A stretch of DNA of 64,000 nucleotides, taken from positions 1,054,001 to 1,118,000 of the forward strand of contig OZ007031.1 in NCBI GenBank assembly GCA_963931605.1, read 5' to 3'. This document shows positions 1 through 8,223 of this stretch, piece by piece; the first letter of the stretch is position 1, and each line of letters starts with the position of its first letter. This stretch comes from CALUOB01 sp944322305. GTDB lineage: Bacteria; Actinomycetota; Coriobacteriia; Coriobacteriales; Coriobacteriaceae. Position numbers and translations under genes: made by a program. A model generated the notes under the pieces. The model ran no database searches and was not told the origin of the DNA. It worked only from the letters and a program-made list of their open reading frames with translations.

Positions 1-35
1 AATAAGCCGCGAGCCTATACAGGTGATAGACACAT

Positions 36-245
36 GTGCAGTGCGAGGGGCTTTTCTCCACCCCCTTCGGCACTATCGAGCTCATCCACACGAAAGCGGA
101 TGCCCTCAAAATCACCTTGAACACGGTCGACGTCCCCGAGAGCCCCCTGCGTCTCGCCACCAAGCGGTACACCGTCGTCGGCCTGAAGCGCGCCCACCGC
201 TCGCTCGACCTCGTTGACTGGGAGGAACTTGAAGATGACCGATAG
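36..245 (+). pseudogene. C-terminal fragment of a small protein, possibly the antitoxin partner of AbiEii
   Basis: A 69-codon frame opens at a GTG and ends 11 bases inside the next gene, the overlap typical of toxin-antitoxin pairs. The frame just upstream (about 2-40) also reads well and would join it through a frameshift near base 41, so the gene is probably broken and begins outside the window. I do not recognise a domain. Its position directly before an AbiEii-like gene suggests it was the cognate AbiEi-type antitoxin; that is inference only. It could equally be an unrelated hypothetical protein. Confidence 0.35.
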
Positions 246-370
246 CACGTTTCCCGCATTTGCTCGCGAGGTCGCGCGGAGGCACCAGCTGGACGTCCTT
301 CTTCCCGTGGTCGAGAAGGTGCTCCCGCACTACGACATACTCGCCGCGCTCGACGCTTCGGAATGGCGGC
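235..370 (+). pseudogene. AbiEii/AbiGii-type nucleotidyltransferase toxin, N-terminal fragment
   Basis: The start ATG has a GGAGG ribosome site (bases 221-225). The first 44 residues contain LLPVVEKVLPHYDILAALD, which matches the N-terminus of the AbiEii/AbiGii nucleotidyltransferase toxins of type IV toxin-antitoxin and phage-exclusion systems. In that family this segment is followed by a QGGT..R..DLDF catalytic region. Here the match stops after the Ser-Glu-Trp at about base 365, and a repeat also present at 5126 begins at 371. The catalytic nucleotidyltransferase motifs are absent, so the remnant cannot be active. The frame runs on to 615 only as antisense of the next gene. Confidence 0.7.
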
Positions 371-423
371 GCAATACAACCCCGTCCCCAAATGAGTCAC
401 TCGCTGATGCCGGCCACCTGGTC
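371..423. repeat. 53-bp repeat, copy 1 (partner at 5126-5178)
   Basis: Bases 371-423 match 5126-5178 at 50 of 53 positions. The element begins with ACAACCCCGTCCC and contains AATGAGTCACTCG. Copy 1 includes the last nine codons and the stop of the minus-strand gene at 397-744, and its left edge is the point where the AbiEii remnant loses homology. Confidence 0.85.
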
Positions 424-744
424 GAGGCGCATCGCCACAAGCCGGCGGCACCCCTTCTTGTCGCTCGCCTCCACGAGCACCCACTCGTCGTCCACGTCGA
501 CCACCCTCCCGACGAGCTCCATAACGCTGCCGCTCAACGCGCTGGGAGTGCTATGGGCCTCGGACAAGCAGAGGCGGCACGACATGCCAACGCGCTCGCG
601 CAGGAGGTCCCGTAGCCCCTCCTGCCGGCGCCCCTCCGCCTCAGGCTGCGCGAGGCGGCGCATATCTTTCTTGGTGGGCATGGCGCACATGATATAGATG
701 ACAAGCACGAACGTAATCATGCTGAACGCATCGTACACATCCAT
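397..744 (-). CDS. Small membrane-anchored protein of unknown function
   Basis: The product is 115 residues. Residues 5-22 form one N-terminal hydrophobic segment (SMITFVLVIYIMCAM region). A basic and acidic linker follows, then a compact C-terminal part containing GRVVDVDDEWVLVEA that looks like a small beta-barrel (Lsm/SH3-like) fold. I do not recognise the family. Its ATG lies 3 bases after the stop of the XRE regulator gene, so the two are co-transcribed and presumably co-function. The last nine codons lie inside the 53-bp repeat shared with 5126-5178, so the gene end was either copied elsewhere or replaced here. Confidence 0.7.
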   Translation of the reverse strand: MDVYDAFSMITFVLVIYIMCAMPTKKDMRRLAQPEAEGRRQEGLRDLLRERVGMSCRLCLSEAHSTPSALSGSVMELVGRVVDVDDEWVLVEASDKKGCRRLVAMRLDQVAGISE

Positions 745-747
745 GGC

Positions 748-1245
748 TCACTTCTCCCCGTCCACCGCGATGGCGCACACATCCGCCAGGTCAATGAGCT
801 GAATTGTCTGCGTTGCCTCGACCTTGGGTTTGCCGAACGTCGCCGTCTTGACCGTGCATGACACACGGAGCCAGCCTTCGCTCACGCCAAGAAGCGTCAC
901 GTCGGACAACACGTGGCTCATGCACTCAATCGTGCCCCTCTTTCCCACGAGCGAGTGCAGGACATGCAGATCGCGGGGACGCGCGCCACGACCCGAGCTC
1001 ACCACGCCCACTTCTTCGCTCGCCAGGTCGTCGAGCGTCACGCCGTAGAGACGCGCGAGCTCGGCCGCCTTGTCGAGCGCCGGCGAGCCCTTGCCGAGCT
1101 CCCAGTTTCCCACCGTCTGGCGCGTCACGCCGATGGCCGCCGCCACCTCCTGCTGGCTCATACCCGCGCTGCGGCGGAGTGCAAGCAGCTTATCCGGTAT
1201 CATCGTCCGCCTCTCCTCTCGCGGCATCGCATCTACGCCTTTCAT
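748..1245 (-). CDS. XRE-family transcriptional regulator with C-terminal sensor-like domain
   Basis: The product is 165 residues. Residues 17-70 are a classic Cro/C1 helix-turn-helix: MSQQEVAAAIGVTRQTVGNW is followed by ELGKGSPALDKAAELARLYG. Residues 90-165 form a separate domain that could bind RNA, a ligand or the partner membrane protein; I see no named family. The start could also be the ATG at 1227 or 1203. The gene heads a two-gene operon with the membrane protein at 397-744. A perfect 10-bp inverted repeat lies 67 bases upstream (1312-1340) and may be its operator. Confidence 0.88.
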   Translation of the reverse strand: MKGVDAMPREERRTMIPDKLLALRRSAGMSQQEVAAAIGVTRQTVGNWELGKGSPALDKAAELARLYGVTLDDLASEEVGVVSSGRGARPRDLHVLHSLVGKRGTIECMSHVLSDVTLLGVSEGWLRVSCTVKTATFGKPKVEATQTIQLIDLADVCAIAVDGEK

Positions 1246-1311
1246 TCTGCCGAAGAGGGAGTTCTCGTGCCAGCAAATCCGCCCGTCATCTTGTCAAATG
1301 CGCTTGCTAAC

Positions 1312-1340
1312 CGGTACAAAGCCCCTGTCCCTTTGTACCG
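1312..1340. promoter_or_regulatory. 10-bp perfect inverted repeat between XRE gene and ATPase gene
   Basis: CGGTACAAAG and CTTTGTACCG flank a 9-base centre. The repeat sits 50 bases past the stop of the ATPase gene and 67 bases before the XRE start. No T-run follows on either strand, which favours an operator over a rho-independent terminator. A TTGACA hexamer (minus strand, 1297-1292) lies just downstream of it, though without a convincing -10. Confidence 0.5.
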
Positions 1341-1390
1341 ATCAAGACTCTGCCATTGCTGCGAACGCCCAGCCCCTGCCCAGACGGGCG

Positions 1391-2596
1391 CTACGCTTCG
1401 CCAAGCATCCAGTCGATCACGTTGACATGACGAATCCCGCGATAATCCCCCACCCCAACACGGTCGAGGGTCAAAACCGTCTTGGGATAGTTGTCCGCAA
1501 TCGCCTCAAGCGGCGCGAACTCTCGTTTGCGCGTCGACTCGTCGAGCACCGTCTGCGCAACCTGAAAGTATGCAGGGCCGCCATCGCCCATGGCAACGAA
1601 ATCGACCTCCGCCGCCCCGACCTTGCCAACGTAGACGAAACGGTAACGCCGCAGCAACTCGAGATAGACGGCATTCTCGAGCCGCCCGCCCAAATCCCCC
1701 TGCTCCTTTCCCAGCAGCCAAAATCGAAAGCCCAGGTCACCAAGATAGTATTTCTCGAGCGTCTCGAGGTGCTCTCTGCCCTTCAGGTCGTATCGCCCCA
1801 CCTTGAACGCCAGATAGTTCTCCATAAGCGCGTCGAGATAAGCCCCGGCCGTCGCGGGAGACGTCTTCATTCCCGCCTGGGTAAGCCCCGCGGCAACACG
1901 TTTGCGAGAAGTAATATTGCCCACATTGTCAGCAATAAACGACGTGAGATCCCTGAATGCCCTCATGTCCATGCGAGGATGCCGCGCCGCCACATCCTCA
2001 ACGAGCACCGTATTGAACACCCCGCCCAAATAGTCGGAAATCGACTGGGCGTCATCGAGCCTTGCTGCAAAAGGCATCCCGCCATAGGTGAGATAGCGAT
2101 TGAACGTGTCCTCGATGCGCTCCTCCCCGCCTCGTGCCGATCGGTACTCCGCAAACGAGAAGGGCAGCATGCGCAGCTCGACATAGCGCCCCGTGAGCAA
2201 GGTGGCAAGCTCCCCGGAAAGAAAGAAGGCGTTGGACCCCGTGATGTACAGGTCGACATCTTCGCGAACATGGAGCGCGTCGACGACCCGCTCGAACTCC
2301 TGCACGTGCTGCACCTCATCAAGGAACACGTAGTTTGTGCCGGGGGCCAAGCGCTGAACGATATAGCGGTAGAGCTCACGCGCTGCGAGCGGGTACTCCT
2401 CTTCCCAGCTTTCGAAGTTTATGCTCAGGATGTTGCTGTCGGAGACGCCATCGGCATAAAGCTGCCTGCGAAACAGCTCGAGCACACTCGATTTTCCACA
2501 GCGCCGCAGACCCGTTGCCACTTTGATGACGTCGCGATCTTTCCATCGGCTGAGCCAGTCGAGATAAACCGGACGATCCACCAACTCGTTTTTCAT
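1391..2596 (-). CDS. AAA-type ATPase with C-terminal DUF4143 (ATP-binding protein)
   Basis: The product is 401 residues, normal for the AAA_14/DUF4143 family. The Walker A motif GLRRCGKSS is at residues 29-37, the Walker B motif YVFLDEVQ at 89-96 and a sensor-like YITGSNAFFLS near 120. The C-terminal half carries the EVDFVA...YFQV pattern of a degenerate PD-(D/E)XK fold typical of DUF4143. These stand-alone ATPases are frequent in gut bacteria and archaea, often as mobile or defence-associated genes, and their cellular role is not established. It is preceded by an AT-rich stretch (2620-2670) with a TATGAT on the minus strand that may be its promoter. Confidence 0.9.
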   Translation of the reverse strand: MKNELVDRPVYLDWLSRWKDRDVIKVATGLRRCGKSSVLELFRRQLYADGVSDSNILSINFESWEEEYPLAARELYRYIVQRLAPGTNYVFLDEVQHVQEFERVVDALHVREDVDLYITGSNAFFLSGELATLLTGRYVELRMLPFSFAEYRSARGGEERIEDTFNRYLTYGGMPFAARLDDAQSISDYLGGVFNTVLVEDVAARHPRMDMRAFRDLTSFIADNVGNITSRKRVAAGLTQAGMKTSPATAGAYLDALMENYLAFKVGRYDLKGREHLETLEKYYLGDLGFRFWLLGKEQGDLGGRLENAVYLELLRRYRFVYVGKVGAAEVDFVAMGDGGPAYFQVAQTVLDESTRKREFAPLEAIADNYPKTVLTLDRVGVGDYRGIRHVNVIDWMLGEA

Positions 2597-3062
2597 CTTT
2601 GCTCCAAACCGATGAGTTATTTTATTTGCTTTATCATATCAGAGAAAAACGACTATTTTATCTTATAGGTTTATCGTCATCCGAACCCTAAATCCCTCCT
2701 TCAAACGCAAAGGGCGAACGACAAGAATGGCAACATCCGTCGCGTAAAGCACGGACGCGCATGTCCGAAGCCGACTCCTTCCAGACGACGCGAGCGGGCA
2801 CTCCTTCTGTCCTGCCCCTCCTCGGACGAACGTCCTCACCAAGAAATGGAATGAGCTGCCTTCCATTTCATGGGCGTGGAACGTATGATTCTGGGAATGG
2901 GACGGTTAAAAGCGCAGGTAGGATCCATGTAAAGAACTCTTGACGCGCGTTTCTCACCCCGCAGGGCCCAGAGTCGGGTCCTTTTGATGGTACGATGCGG
3001 CGCGACGTGTCATGGTCTGGCCCGTAAGGGACCGCACCGAAGAGAGCGAAGGGAGAGCGGGC
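2597..3062. other. Intergenic region, divergent promoters, no gene seen
   Basis: The left part (2620-2670) is AT-rich and should hold the promoter of the ATPase gene on the minus strand. The right part precedes the membrane XRE regulator. No frame here has a ribosome site with protein-like composition, and I found no repeat or hairpin of note. Confidence 0.5.
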
Positions 3063-3692
3063 ATGGAGATCGACGGGAGGATACGCGAGCTGCGCGCGGC
3101 GCACGGGATGTCGCAGGACGACCTCGCGGCGCGCGTGTACGTGAGCCGCCAGACGATCAGTTCCTGGGAGAACAACAAGACCTACCCCGACGTCCAGAGC
3201 CTGCCCCTGCTCTCCGAGATCTTCGATGCGACCGTCGACTCACTCATCAAAGGAGACGTGAAGACCATGAACGAGACCATCGACCGCGACATCGAGACCA
3301 TGAAGCGCCTGAGCTACGTGATGCTCGGATTCCTGCTGCTCATGGTGGCGGCCCTGATATGGGTCTGCTTCCAGACATTCGCCTGGGGCTGGCCGCTCGA
3401 GCAGACCGCGCCCACCTTCGTGCTCGCCCTCGTGCTCTGGGGCGTCGCCATGTTCGCCGCCTGCTGGGTGGACCGCATCAAGAAGTCGCACGACCTCGTC
3501 ACCTACGGCGAGATCCTCGCCTACTTGAAGGGCGAAGCGGTGAACCGCGACACGGAGCGCGGGCGGCGCGAGCGCATGATCCCCGCTTGGATGAAGGCCG
3601 TCCGCACCGTCGGCCTGACGCTTCTCGCGATGGCCGTCGGCGCGTTTCTCGGCTACGGAGGGGCCGCGCTCGCGGACATGCTGCTCGGATAG
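3063..3692 (+). CDS. XRE-family regulator with membrane-spanning C-terminus
   Basis: The product is 209 residues. I chose the ATG at 3063 over the upstream GTG at 3012 because a purine-rich GGGAGAGCGG precedes it and the helix-turn-helix begins at once. Residues 5-60 are a Cro/C1 HTH (VYVSRQTISSWENNKTYP). Residues 84-105, 117-136 and about 188-207 are hydrophobic transmembrane segments. The HTH-plus-membrane layout is common in Firmicutes and Actinobacteria, where the protein probably senses membrane or envelope state. Nothing nearby identifies a target. The gene stands alone between a divergent ATPase and degraded DNA. Confidence 0.88.
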   Translation: MEIDGRIRELRAAHGMSQDDLAARVYVSRQTISSWENNKTYPDVQSLPLLSEIFDATVDSLIKGDVKTMNETIDRDIETMKRLSYVMLGFLLLMVAALIWVCFQTFAWGWPLEQTAPTFVLALVLWGVAMFAACWVDRIKKSHDLVTYGEILAYLKGEAVNRDTERGRRERMIPAWMKAVRTVGLTLLAMAVGAFLGYGGAALADMLLG

Positions 3693-4082
3693 GGTTGACC
3701 CCCTCGGATAAGGGCAGCCCTTTGGGCTGCGAGCAGATGCCACACTCCACCACCGCCCGCGCGGACCAATACACGGCCGGAACGGCGGGCACGGCCGTGG
3801 ATAGCTCTTTCGGCGCGCCGGATGGGGCGGCTCCGAGCCGTGCGCGCAACGGAGCGGAGGCGGAGGGCTGTAGCACGACCCTCGACGATTCAGCGGGTGG
3901 TGGGGGCGTGGCCACTCGTCCTTCTCGATGCCTCTCATCGTTACCGGACATCTGTTGCCGGCACTTGCCCGGTCGTCTGCCATTTTGTCCGGCAAATGTC
4001 CGGCTTTTGGAATTGGCTCGTCGCAGACGATAGGGGCGCAGCACTATGGTCACTGCGAGGGCCGTGCGCGCTTCGCGCTGGC
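3693..4082. other. Gene-free 390-bp stretch with hairpins
   Basis: No credible coding frame. GCAGCCCAAAGGGCTGC at 3714-3730 is a palindrome of 8-bp arms. CCGGACATCTGTTGCCGG (3944-3961) pairs imperfectly with CCGGCAAATGTCCGG (3989-4003). The stretch lies between the stop of the XRE gene and the stop of the ATPase pseudogene, so these hairpins may end transcription from both sides. Confidence 0.45.
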
Positions 4083-4934
4083 TCAGCCAATCAGGCGGTA
4101 TCTGCGCGCCCGAGACTGCCCGACGGGCTCGACCAGCCCGTTTGCGATGAGCCTGTCGAGAACCTTTCTCGTCGCGCGATCGCTGATGCCCAGGGCTCCG
4201 GCTATGTCCGCCGTCCTCGAGATGCCGGCTTCCGCGAGGTAGAGCCATGCTGCGCGCTCGCGCTCCGACAGCCCTTCGGGCTCGTTCCCGGAACTTTGCC
4301 GGAACTTTGCCGGAACCGGCATGCGCCTCTTCGCTCTCTGCCCCCTGCGCCCCGAACGGGTCGTTGCGGTGGAACCTCACGGTCGTCGCGTCGCGGCCCT
4401 GCAGGTACTCGAAGTGCACGCCGGCCCTGTCGCAGGCGCCTCGTATGCGTCTGATTCCGGAGCCGAAGGACTCGATCGCCTTGGAGCGGAACAACGTGGA
4501 GGCGATGAGCGGGTTCCTGCTGTGAGGGGTGACCTCCTCGCCGGAAAGGTACATCTCGGGGGTGCAGCCCTTGGGGAAGGTTCCCGGGTTGGTTATGTCG
4601 ACGGCGTCCGGGTAGATGTCGATCTGCACCGCGGTCCCGCAGTCCGACCAGTCGCGGTGGCAGAAGGCGTTGACGATCGCCTCGCGGAAGGCCTCGCGGG
4701 GGATCTCGGGGGCCTCCTCGCGCTCGATGCGGTTGCCAAAGGCCTGCGAGACGTCGCGCAGAGTCTTCTCGGAGACGTCCTGCCCCCGACCTCGCCGTCG
4801 CGCGGCCGCACGCCGAAGTAGAGTGTGCCCGCGCCGTGCTTGTTCAGGATGGAGGCGACCGACTCCATGGCCTCGCGCATCTCCGAGGTGCTGCGTTTGT
4901 GCTCGGTCGTCTCGTTCTCCATGCCGAGGTTCAC
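4083..4934 (-). pseudogene. ATP-binding protein (AlbA/Schlafen + HATPase_c_4 type), frameshifted and internally deleted
   Basis: Reading begins at a GTG with GGAGG seven bases upstream. The opening residues ENETTEHKRSTSEMREAME and HGAGTLYFGVRP are the N-terminal AlbA_2 (Schlafen-like) domain. Near base 4795 a one-base shift is needed to continue into DVSEKTLRDVSQAFGN. That runs directly into REAFREAIVNAFCHRDWS and SFGSGIRRI of the C-terminal HATPase-like domain, so about 150-200 residues of the usual middle are missing. Near 4310 a second shift is needed to reach the final winged-helix segment (SERERAAWLYLAEAG through the stop). Two frameshifts plus an internal deletion make it a clear pseudogene. 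Intact relatives are often transcriptional or stress regulators of uncertain role. Confidence 0.8.
4290..4311. repeat. 11-bp tandem duplication inside the ATPase pseudogene
   Basis: GGAACTTTGCC occurs twice in a row and is followed by a third partial GGAACC. Because 11 is not a multiple of three, gain or loss of one unit changes frame, and the second frameshift of the pseudogene maps to this spot. Confidence 0.8.
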
Positions 4935-5052
4935 GGGGTGCCTCCTTCCCTCTGATGATGCAAACATCTTTATATTGTACCGCAGGCGCCGACGAAGGCC
5001 GCACCGGTGCTTCACCTCGGCCACGAGAGCGCCGTTGTCCTTCACCCAGACG

Positions 5053-5125
5053 ATGGCGTCGCCGTCTAAGCTGACGCGCCTTGACCTGCTTGCGGGTGCC
5101 GGCGGCCTCTCTGAAGGGCTCCGAC
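5053..5125 (+). pseudogene. Possible N-terminal fragment of a cytosine-5 DNA methyltransferase
   Basis: From an ATG at 5053 the frame reads LDLLAGAGGLSEG, which matches motif I (the SAM-binding F.G.GG loop at the extreme N-terminus) of C5 DNA methyltransferases. The match ends exactly where the 53-bp repeat begins at 5126. No other methyltransferase motif (PCQ, ENV) follows. With only 24 residues this is suggestive, not proven. Confidence 0.45.
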
Positions 5126-5178
5126 GCAAAACAACCCCGTCCCAAAATGAGTCACTCGTTGATGCCGGCCACCTGGTC
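5126..5178. repeat. 53-bp repeat, copy 2
   Basis: Matches 371-423 at 50 of 53 positions in the same orientation. It abuts the end of a truncated coding fragment, as copy 1 does. Confidence 0.85.
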
Positions 5179-5265
5179 CCGAAGGGTCCGCCCCGGACTC
5201 AGCCAGGGTCGGGCCGTTCGCCCCGCGCGGCGACGCGTTGACGAGACAGAGCGAACCCGATCGCA

Positions 5266-6297
5266 TCACCTCAGTCCGAGCGCCGGGGCCATCACGTTAA
5301 GCAGAGCGCGCGCGTGCGCGGTCGACGCACCGAGGCAGGGCACGTAGGCAAAGGCGTCGTCAGGCGCCCCCGGGCGGTTGCGGAAAAACGCGGCGCGCAA
5401 GACCTGCTCAACGTCGTAGCGCGTCTCAAGGCAGTCGATCGAGAAGCCCGGGCAGCACACCACGAGGTTTCGCGTGCCGTCCCGCGCGATCTTCTCGACC
5501 GCCGCCGTTGCAAAGGGGCCGGTCCACTTGCGCCCGTCCTCAAAGCGCGACTGGAAGGCGCGCGCCCACGCGCCCTCGGGAGCGCCGAGCTCGCGGACGA
5601 TCCCGGCAACGGAGCGATCGACCTGATCGGGATAGGTGTCGCCCCTGCGCACGTCTGCGAGCGGCACCGCATGGAAGGATAGGAGCAGGCAGTCGCGGCG
5701 CGCGTCAAACCCCGCGGCGCGCACCGTGTCCGCTATCGCCCGCTGCCAGCCGCTGTCGTCGCCATAGCCCTCCACGGTTGCCAGCGGCGGATGCCAGCCC
5801 GCCTCGTCCTGCGCCGCCCGCAGCGCTTGAAGGGCGGCCCCCGTTGTGGAGCGCGCGGTTTGCGGGTAAAGGGGCACGACGAGGACGCGCTCGCACCCCT
5901 GCGCGCGAAGCTCGGACAACGACGCCGCAAGCGAGGGCTGGCCGTACATCATGCCCGCGCGCACCGCCACGCGCCCCGCGCCGAGCTGCGCGGCGACCTC
6001 GCGCTCCACGTCGGCGGCGAGGCGCCGGCACCCATTCACCAGCGGCGAGCCGTCCTCCCAGATAGAGCGGTACCGAGACGCGCTGACCGGCGCGCGCCGC
6101 GGCAGGATCGCGTGGTTGAGCACGAGGCGCCACAGCGGCTTGGGCAAGGGGCGAATCATGTCGTCCATGAGGAACTCGGAGAGATACGCGCGGACCGCCG
6201 CCTCGGTGGGGGCGTCAGGCGACCCCGTGTTGACGAGCAGCACGCCCACGCGCGCGGAATCAGCGGAATCAGCAGGCAGGTCGCGGCCGGCATCCAT
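5266..6297 (-). CDS. hemH: Ferrochelatase (protoporphyrin or coproporphyrin type)
   Basis: The product is 343 residues, the usual length for the family. The ATG at 6297 has AAGGGGG upstream and is followed shortly by VGVLLVNTGSPDAP, the standard start of ferrochelatases. The metal-inserting histidine lies in LLSFHAVPL near residue 185, within the diagnostic SFH..P...GD.Y..Q signature. The conserved acidic residue lies in PGFSIDCLET. The enzyme inserts iron(II) into the porphyrin at the last or penultimate step of heme synthesis. In Actinomycetota the substrate is generally coproporphyrin, so cpfC may be the better name. No other heme gene is present, so it is isolated here. It is encoded just past the ABC pair. 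Confidence 0.93.
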   Translation of the reverse strand: MDAGRDLPADSADSARVGVLLVNTGSPDAPTEAAVRAYLSEFLMDDMIRPLPKPLWRLVLNHAILPRRAPVSASRYRSIWEDGSPLVNGCRRLAADVEREVAAQLGAGRVAVRAGMMYGQPSLAASLSELRAQGCERVLVVPLYPQTARSTTGAALQALRAAQDEAGWHPPLATVEGYGDDSGWQRAIADTVRAAGFDARRDCLLLSFHAVPLADVRRGDTYPDQVDRSVAGIVRELGAPEGAWARAFQSRFEDGRKWTGPFATAAVEKIARDGTRNLVVCCPGFSIDCLETRYDVEQVLRAAFFRNRPGAPDDAFAYVPCLGASTAHARALLNVMAPALGLR

Positions 6298-6447
6298 GAG
6301 AGCCCCCTTGTCAGCAGCAATGCACAAAAACGAGGATATGGTACCACGCATGGAGGCGGGGACGCTGCAGCGCCCCCGTCCGGCACCATGGGCTCGCGCC
6401 CAAACGGGGCAAGCCCCCGCCCCGTCCATCCCACTGCAGGGCCCGCG

Positions 6448-8223
6448 CTACAGGGTCCAGCCCTCGCTCTCGGTCTGCAGGCGCACCATGCGGGCAAACA
6501 GGCCGCCCGCCGCCAACAGCTCGGCCGGCGTGCCCTGCTCCGCCACGCGGCCACCCTCCAGCACCACGATCTTGTCGGCCGCCTGCACGGTGCGCATGCG
6601 GTGCGCGATCACGATGACGGTCTTGCCCGCGAGCAACCGCGAAAGCGCCTCCTGCACCTGCGTCTCGTTCTCAACGTCCAAACTCGCCGTGGCCTCGTCC
6701 AGCAGCACGACGGGCGCGTCTTTGAGCAGCGCGCGGGCGATGGAGATGCGCTGACGCTCGCCGCCGGAAAGGCGGGCGCCGTTCTCGCCGATCATCGTGG
6801 CGTAGCCTTGCGGCATGCGGCCCACGAACTCGTCGCAGTTGGCCGCGCGCGCCGCTGCCAGCACCTCCTCGTCGGTGGCGCCGCGCCGGCCCAGGCGGAT
6901 GTTCTCCATCACGGTGTCGTCAAAGAGCGTCACATCCTGGAAGACCACGGAGAAGTCGCCGAGAAGCACCTCGGGGTCCACGGTGGAGACGTCCACGCCG
7001 CCCACGGTCACGCGCCCGGCGCTCGCGTCCCAGAGCCGGCAGGCAAGCCGCGCGCAGGTGGACTTGCCGGAGCCGGACGGCCCCACGAGCGCCGTGACCT
7101 CGCCTTCCCGGGCGATGAAGCTCACGTCCTCGAGCACTTTCTCGCCGTCCTTCTCGTACGAGAAGCCCACGTGCTCAAACGCCACGTCGTGGCCGGCGGG
7201 CGCGTACGCCTCCCCACCCGCCGCCAGCGGCTCGTCGAAGAAGCTCCGCATGCGGGCAGAGGCCGTGCGGGCCGAGAACAGCTCGGCGATGAGCATGAGC
7301 GCCTGGTCAAAGGGCGCGTAGATGCGGCTCACCACCAAAAGGAAGCAGAAGAGCGTGAGAAAGTCGCAGGTGCCCTCGAGCACGAAGGCGGCGCCGGCCA
7401 GCAGCGTGGTGGCGAACCCCAGGCGCAGCACCACCTGGGCGCCGTTCACGCACACGCCGCACGCCAGCTCGCTGCGCACGGCGGAGCGCTCGGCGGCGTC
7501 CACGCTCTCGTACACGCGCGCAAGGTAGCGCTCCTCCTGGTTGGTGGCGCGCACCTCGCGCACGCACTCCAGCGCCTCCTGGACAAGCTCGGAGGTCTTG
7601 AGCCCCGCCAGGCGCGTTGCGCGCATGAGCGGCTGGAGCTTTGAGCGCACGCCGAACAGCAGAAGCAGCGCCACCGGCCCTGACCACATCGAGGCCACGG
7701 CGAGCCGCCAGTCAAAGGCGGCGAGGCCCACGAAGGCGATGGCCATGGTGGCGTAGGCGCCGTAGAGCTCGGGCAGCACGTGGCTGTAGGCGTGCTCGGT
7801 GGTCTTGACGTCGGTCATGAGCGTCTCGGTGAGGTCGGCGAGGTCGCGGCGGCCGAAAAACGACAGCGGCAGCCTCCGCAGGCGCTCGGCGAGGGCGATG
7901 CGCTGCCGGCCGCTCTCCTTGTAGATGACGCCGTACTGGTAGTAGTACTGGAACCGCTCGCACACGAAGAGCACGACGAGATACGCGGCCAACACCGCCA
8001 CCCACTCTGCAACGGGCACGGCAAGCGGATCGAAGCCGAGCGCGCCCCACGGCCCCAGCGTAACCGCGCCGCCCGTGAGCCGCGCCACCAGCGCGCTCAT
8101 GACCGCAAAGACAAACCCCACCCCCGCGAAAACCACGAGGTTGGTGACGGTGGTCCACACCGCACCCAGGCGCACGTTCCTCGCACCCTCGTCCGTGAGA
8201 GCGTACTTCTCTTTGACCGACAT
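6448..8223 (-). CDS. ABC transporter, fused permease-ATPase, second subunit
   Basis: The product is 591 residues. Residues 1-330 hold six transmembrane helices of the type I exporter fold. The ATPase domain follows with Walker A GPSGSGKSTCA, signature LSGGERQRIS, Walker B VVLLDEATASLD and an H-loop IAHRM. The ATG immediately follows the stop codon of the partner gene (8224), so the two are translationally coupled and should form a heterodimer. Such AraC-controlled pairs include the YbtPQ and IrtAB siderophore importers as well as drug exporters; the sequence does not decide between these. Confidence 0.93.
   Translation of the reverse strand: MSVKEKYALTDEGARNVRLGAVWTTVTNLVVFAGVGFVFAVMSALVARLTGGAVTLGPWGALGFDPLAVPVAEWVAVLAAYLVVLFVCERFQYYYQYGVIYKESGRQRIALAERLRRLPLSFFGRRDLADLTETLMTDVKTTEHAYSHVLPELYGAYATMAIAFVGLAAFDWRLAVASMWSGPVALLLLFGVRSKLQPLMRATRLAGLKTSELVQEALECVREVRATNQEERYLARVYESVDAAERSAVRSELACGVCVNGAQVVLRLGFATTLLAGAAFVLEGTCDFLTLFCFLLVVSRIYAPFDQALMLIAELFSARTASARMRSFFDEPLAAGGEAYAPAGHDVAFEHVGFSYEKDGEKVLEDVSFIAREGEVTALVGPSGSGKSTCARLACRLWDASAGRVTVGGVDVSTVDPEVLLGDFSVVFQDVTLFDDTVMENIRLGRRGATDEEVLAAARAANCDEFVGRMPQGYATMIGENGARLSGGERQRISIARALLKDAPVVLLDEATASLDVENETQVQEALSRLLAGKTVIVIAHRMRTVQAADKIVVLEGGRVAEQGTPAELLAAGGLFARMVRLQTESEGWTL

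Larger units (their letters stand above)
4935..5265. other. Degenerate region with a short-repeat junction, no intact gene
   Basis: It holds the promoter side of the ATPase pseudogene (TACAAT/TATAAA on the minus strand near 4968-4980), a fragment resembling a C5-methyltransferase start, and copy 2 of the 53-bp repeat. A minus-strand frame at 5000-5072 reads DGDAIVWVKDNGALVAEVK, which looks like real but orphaned coding sequence that I cannot assign. Confidence 0.5.
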
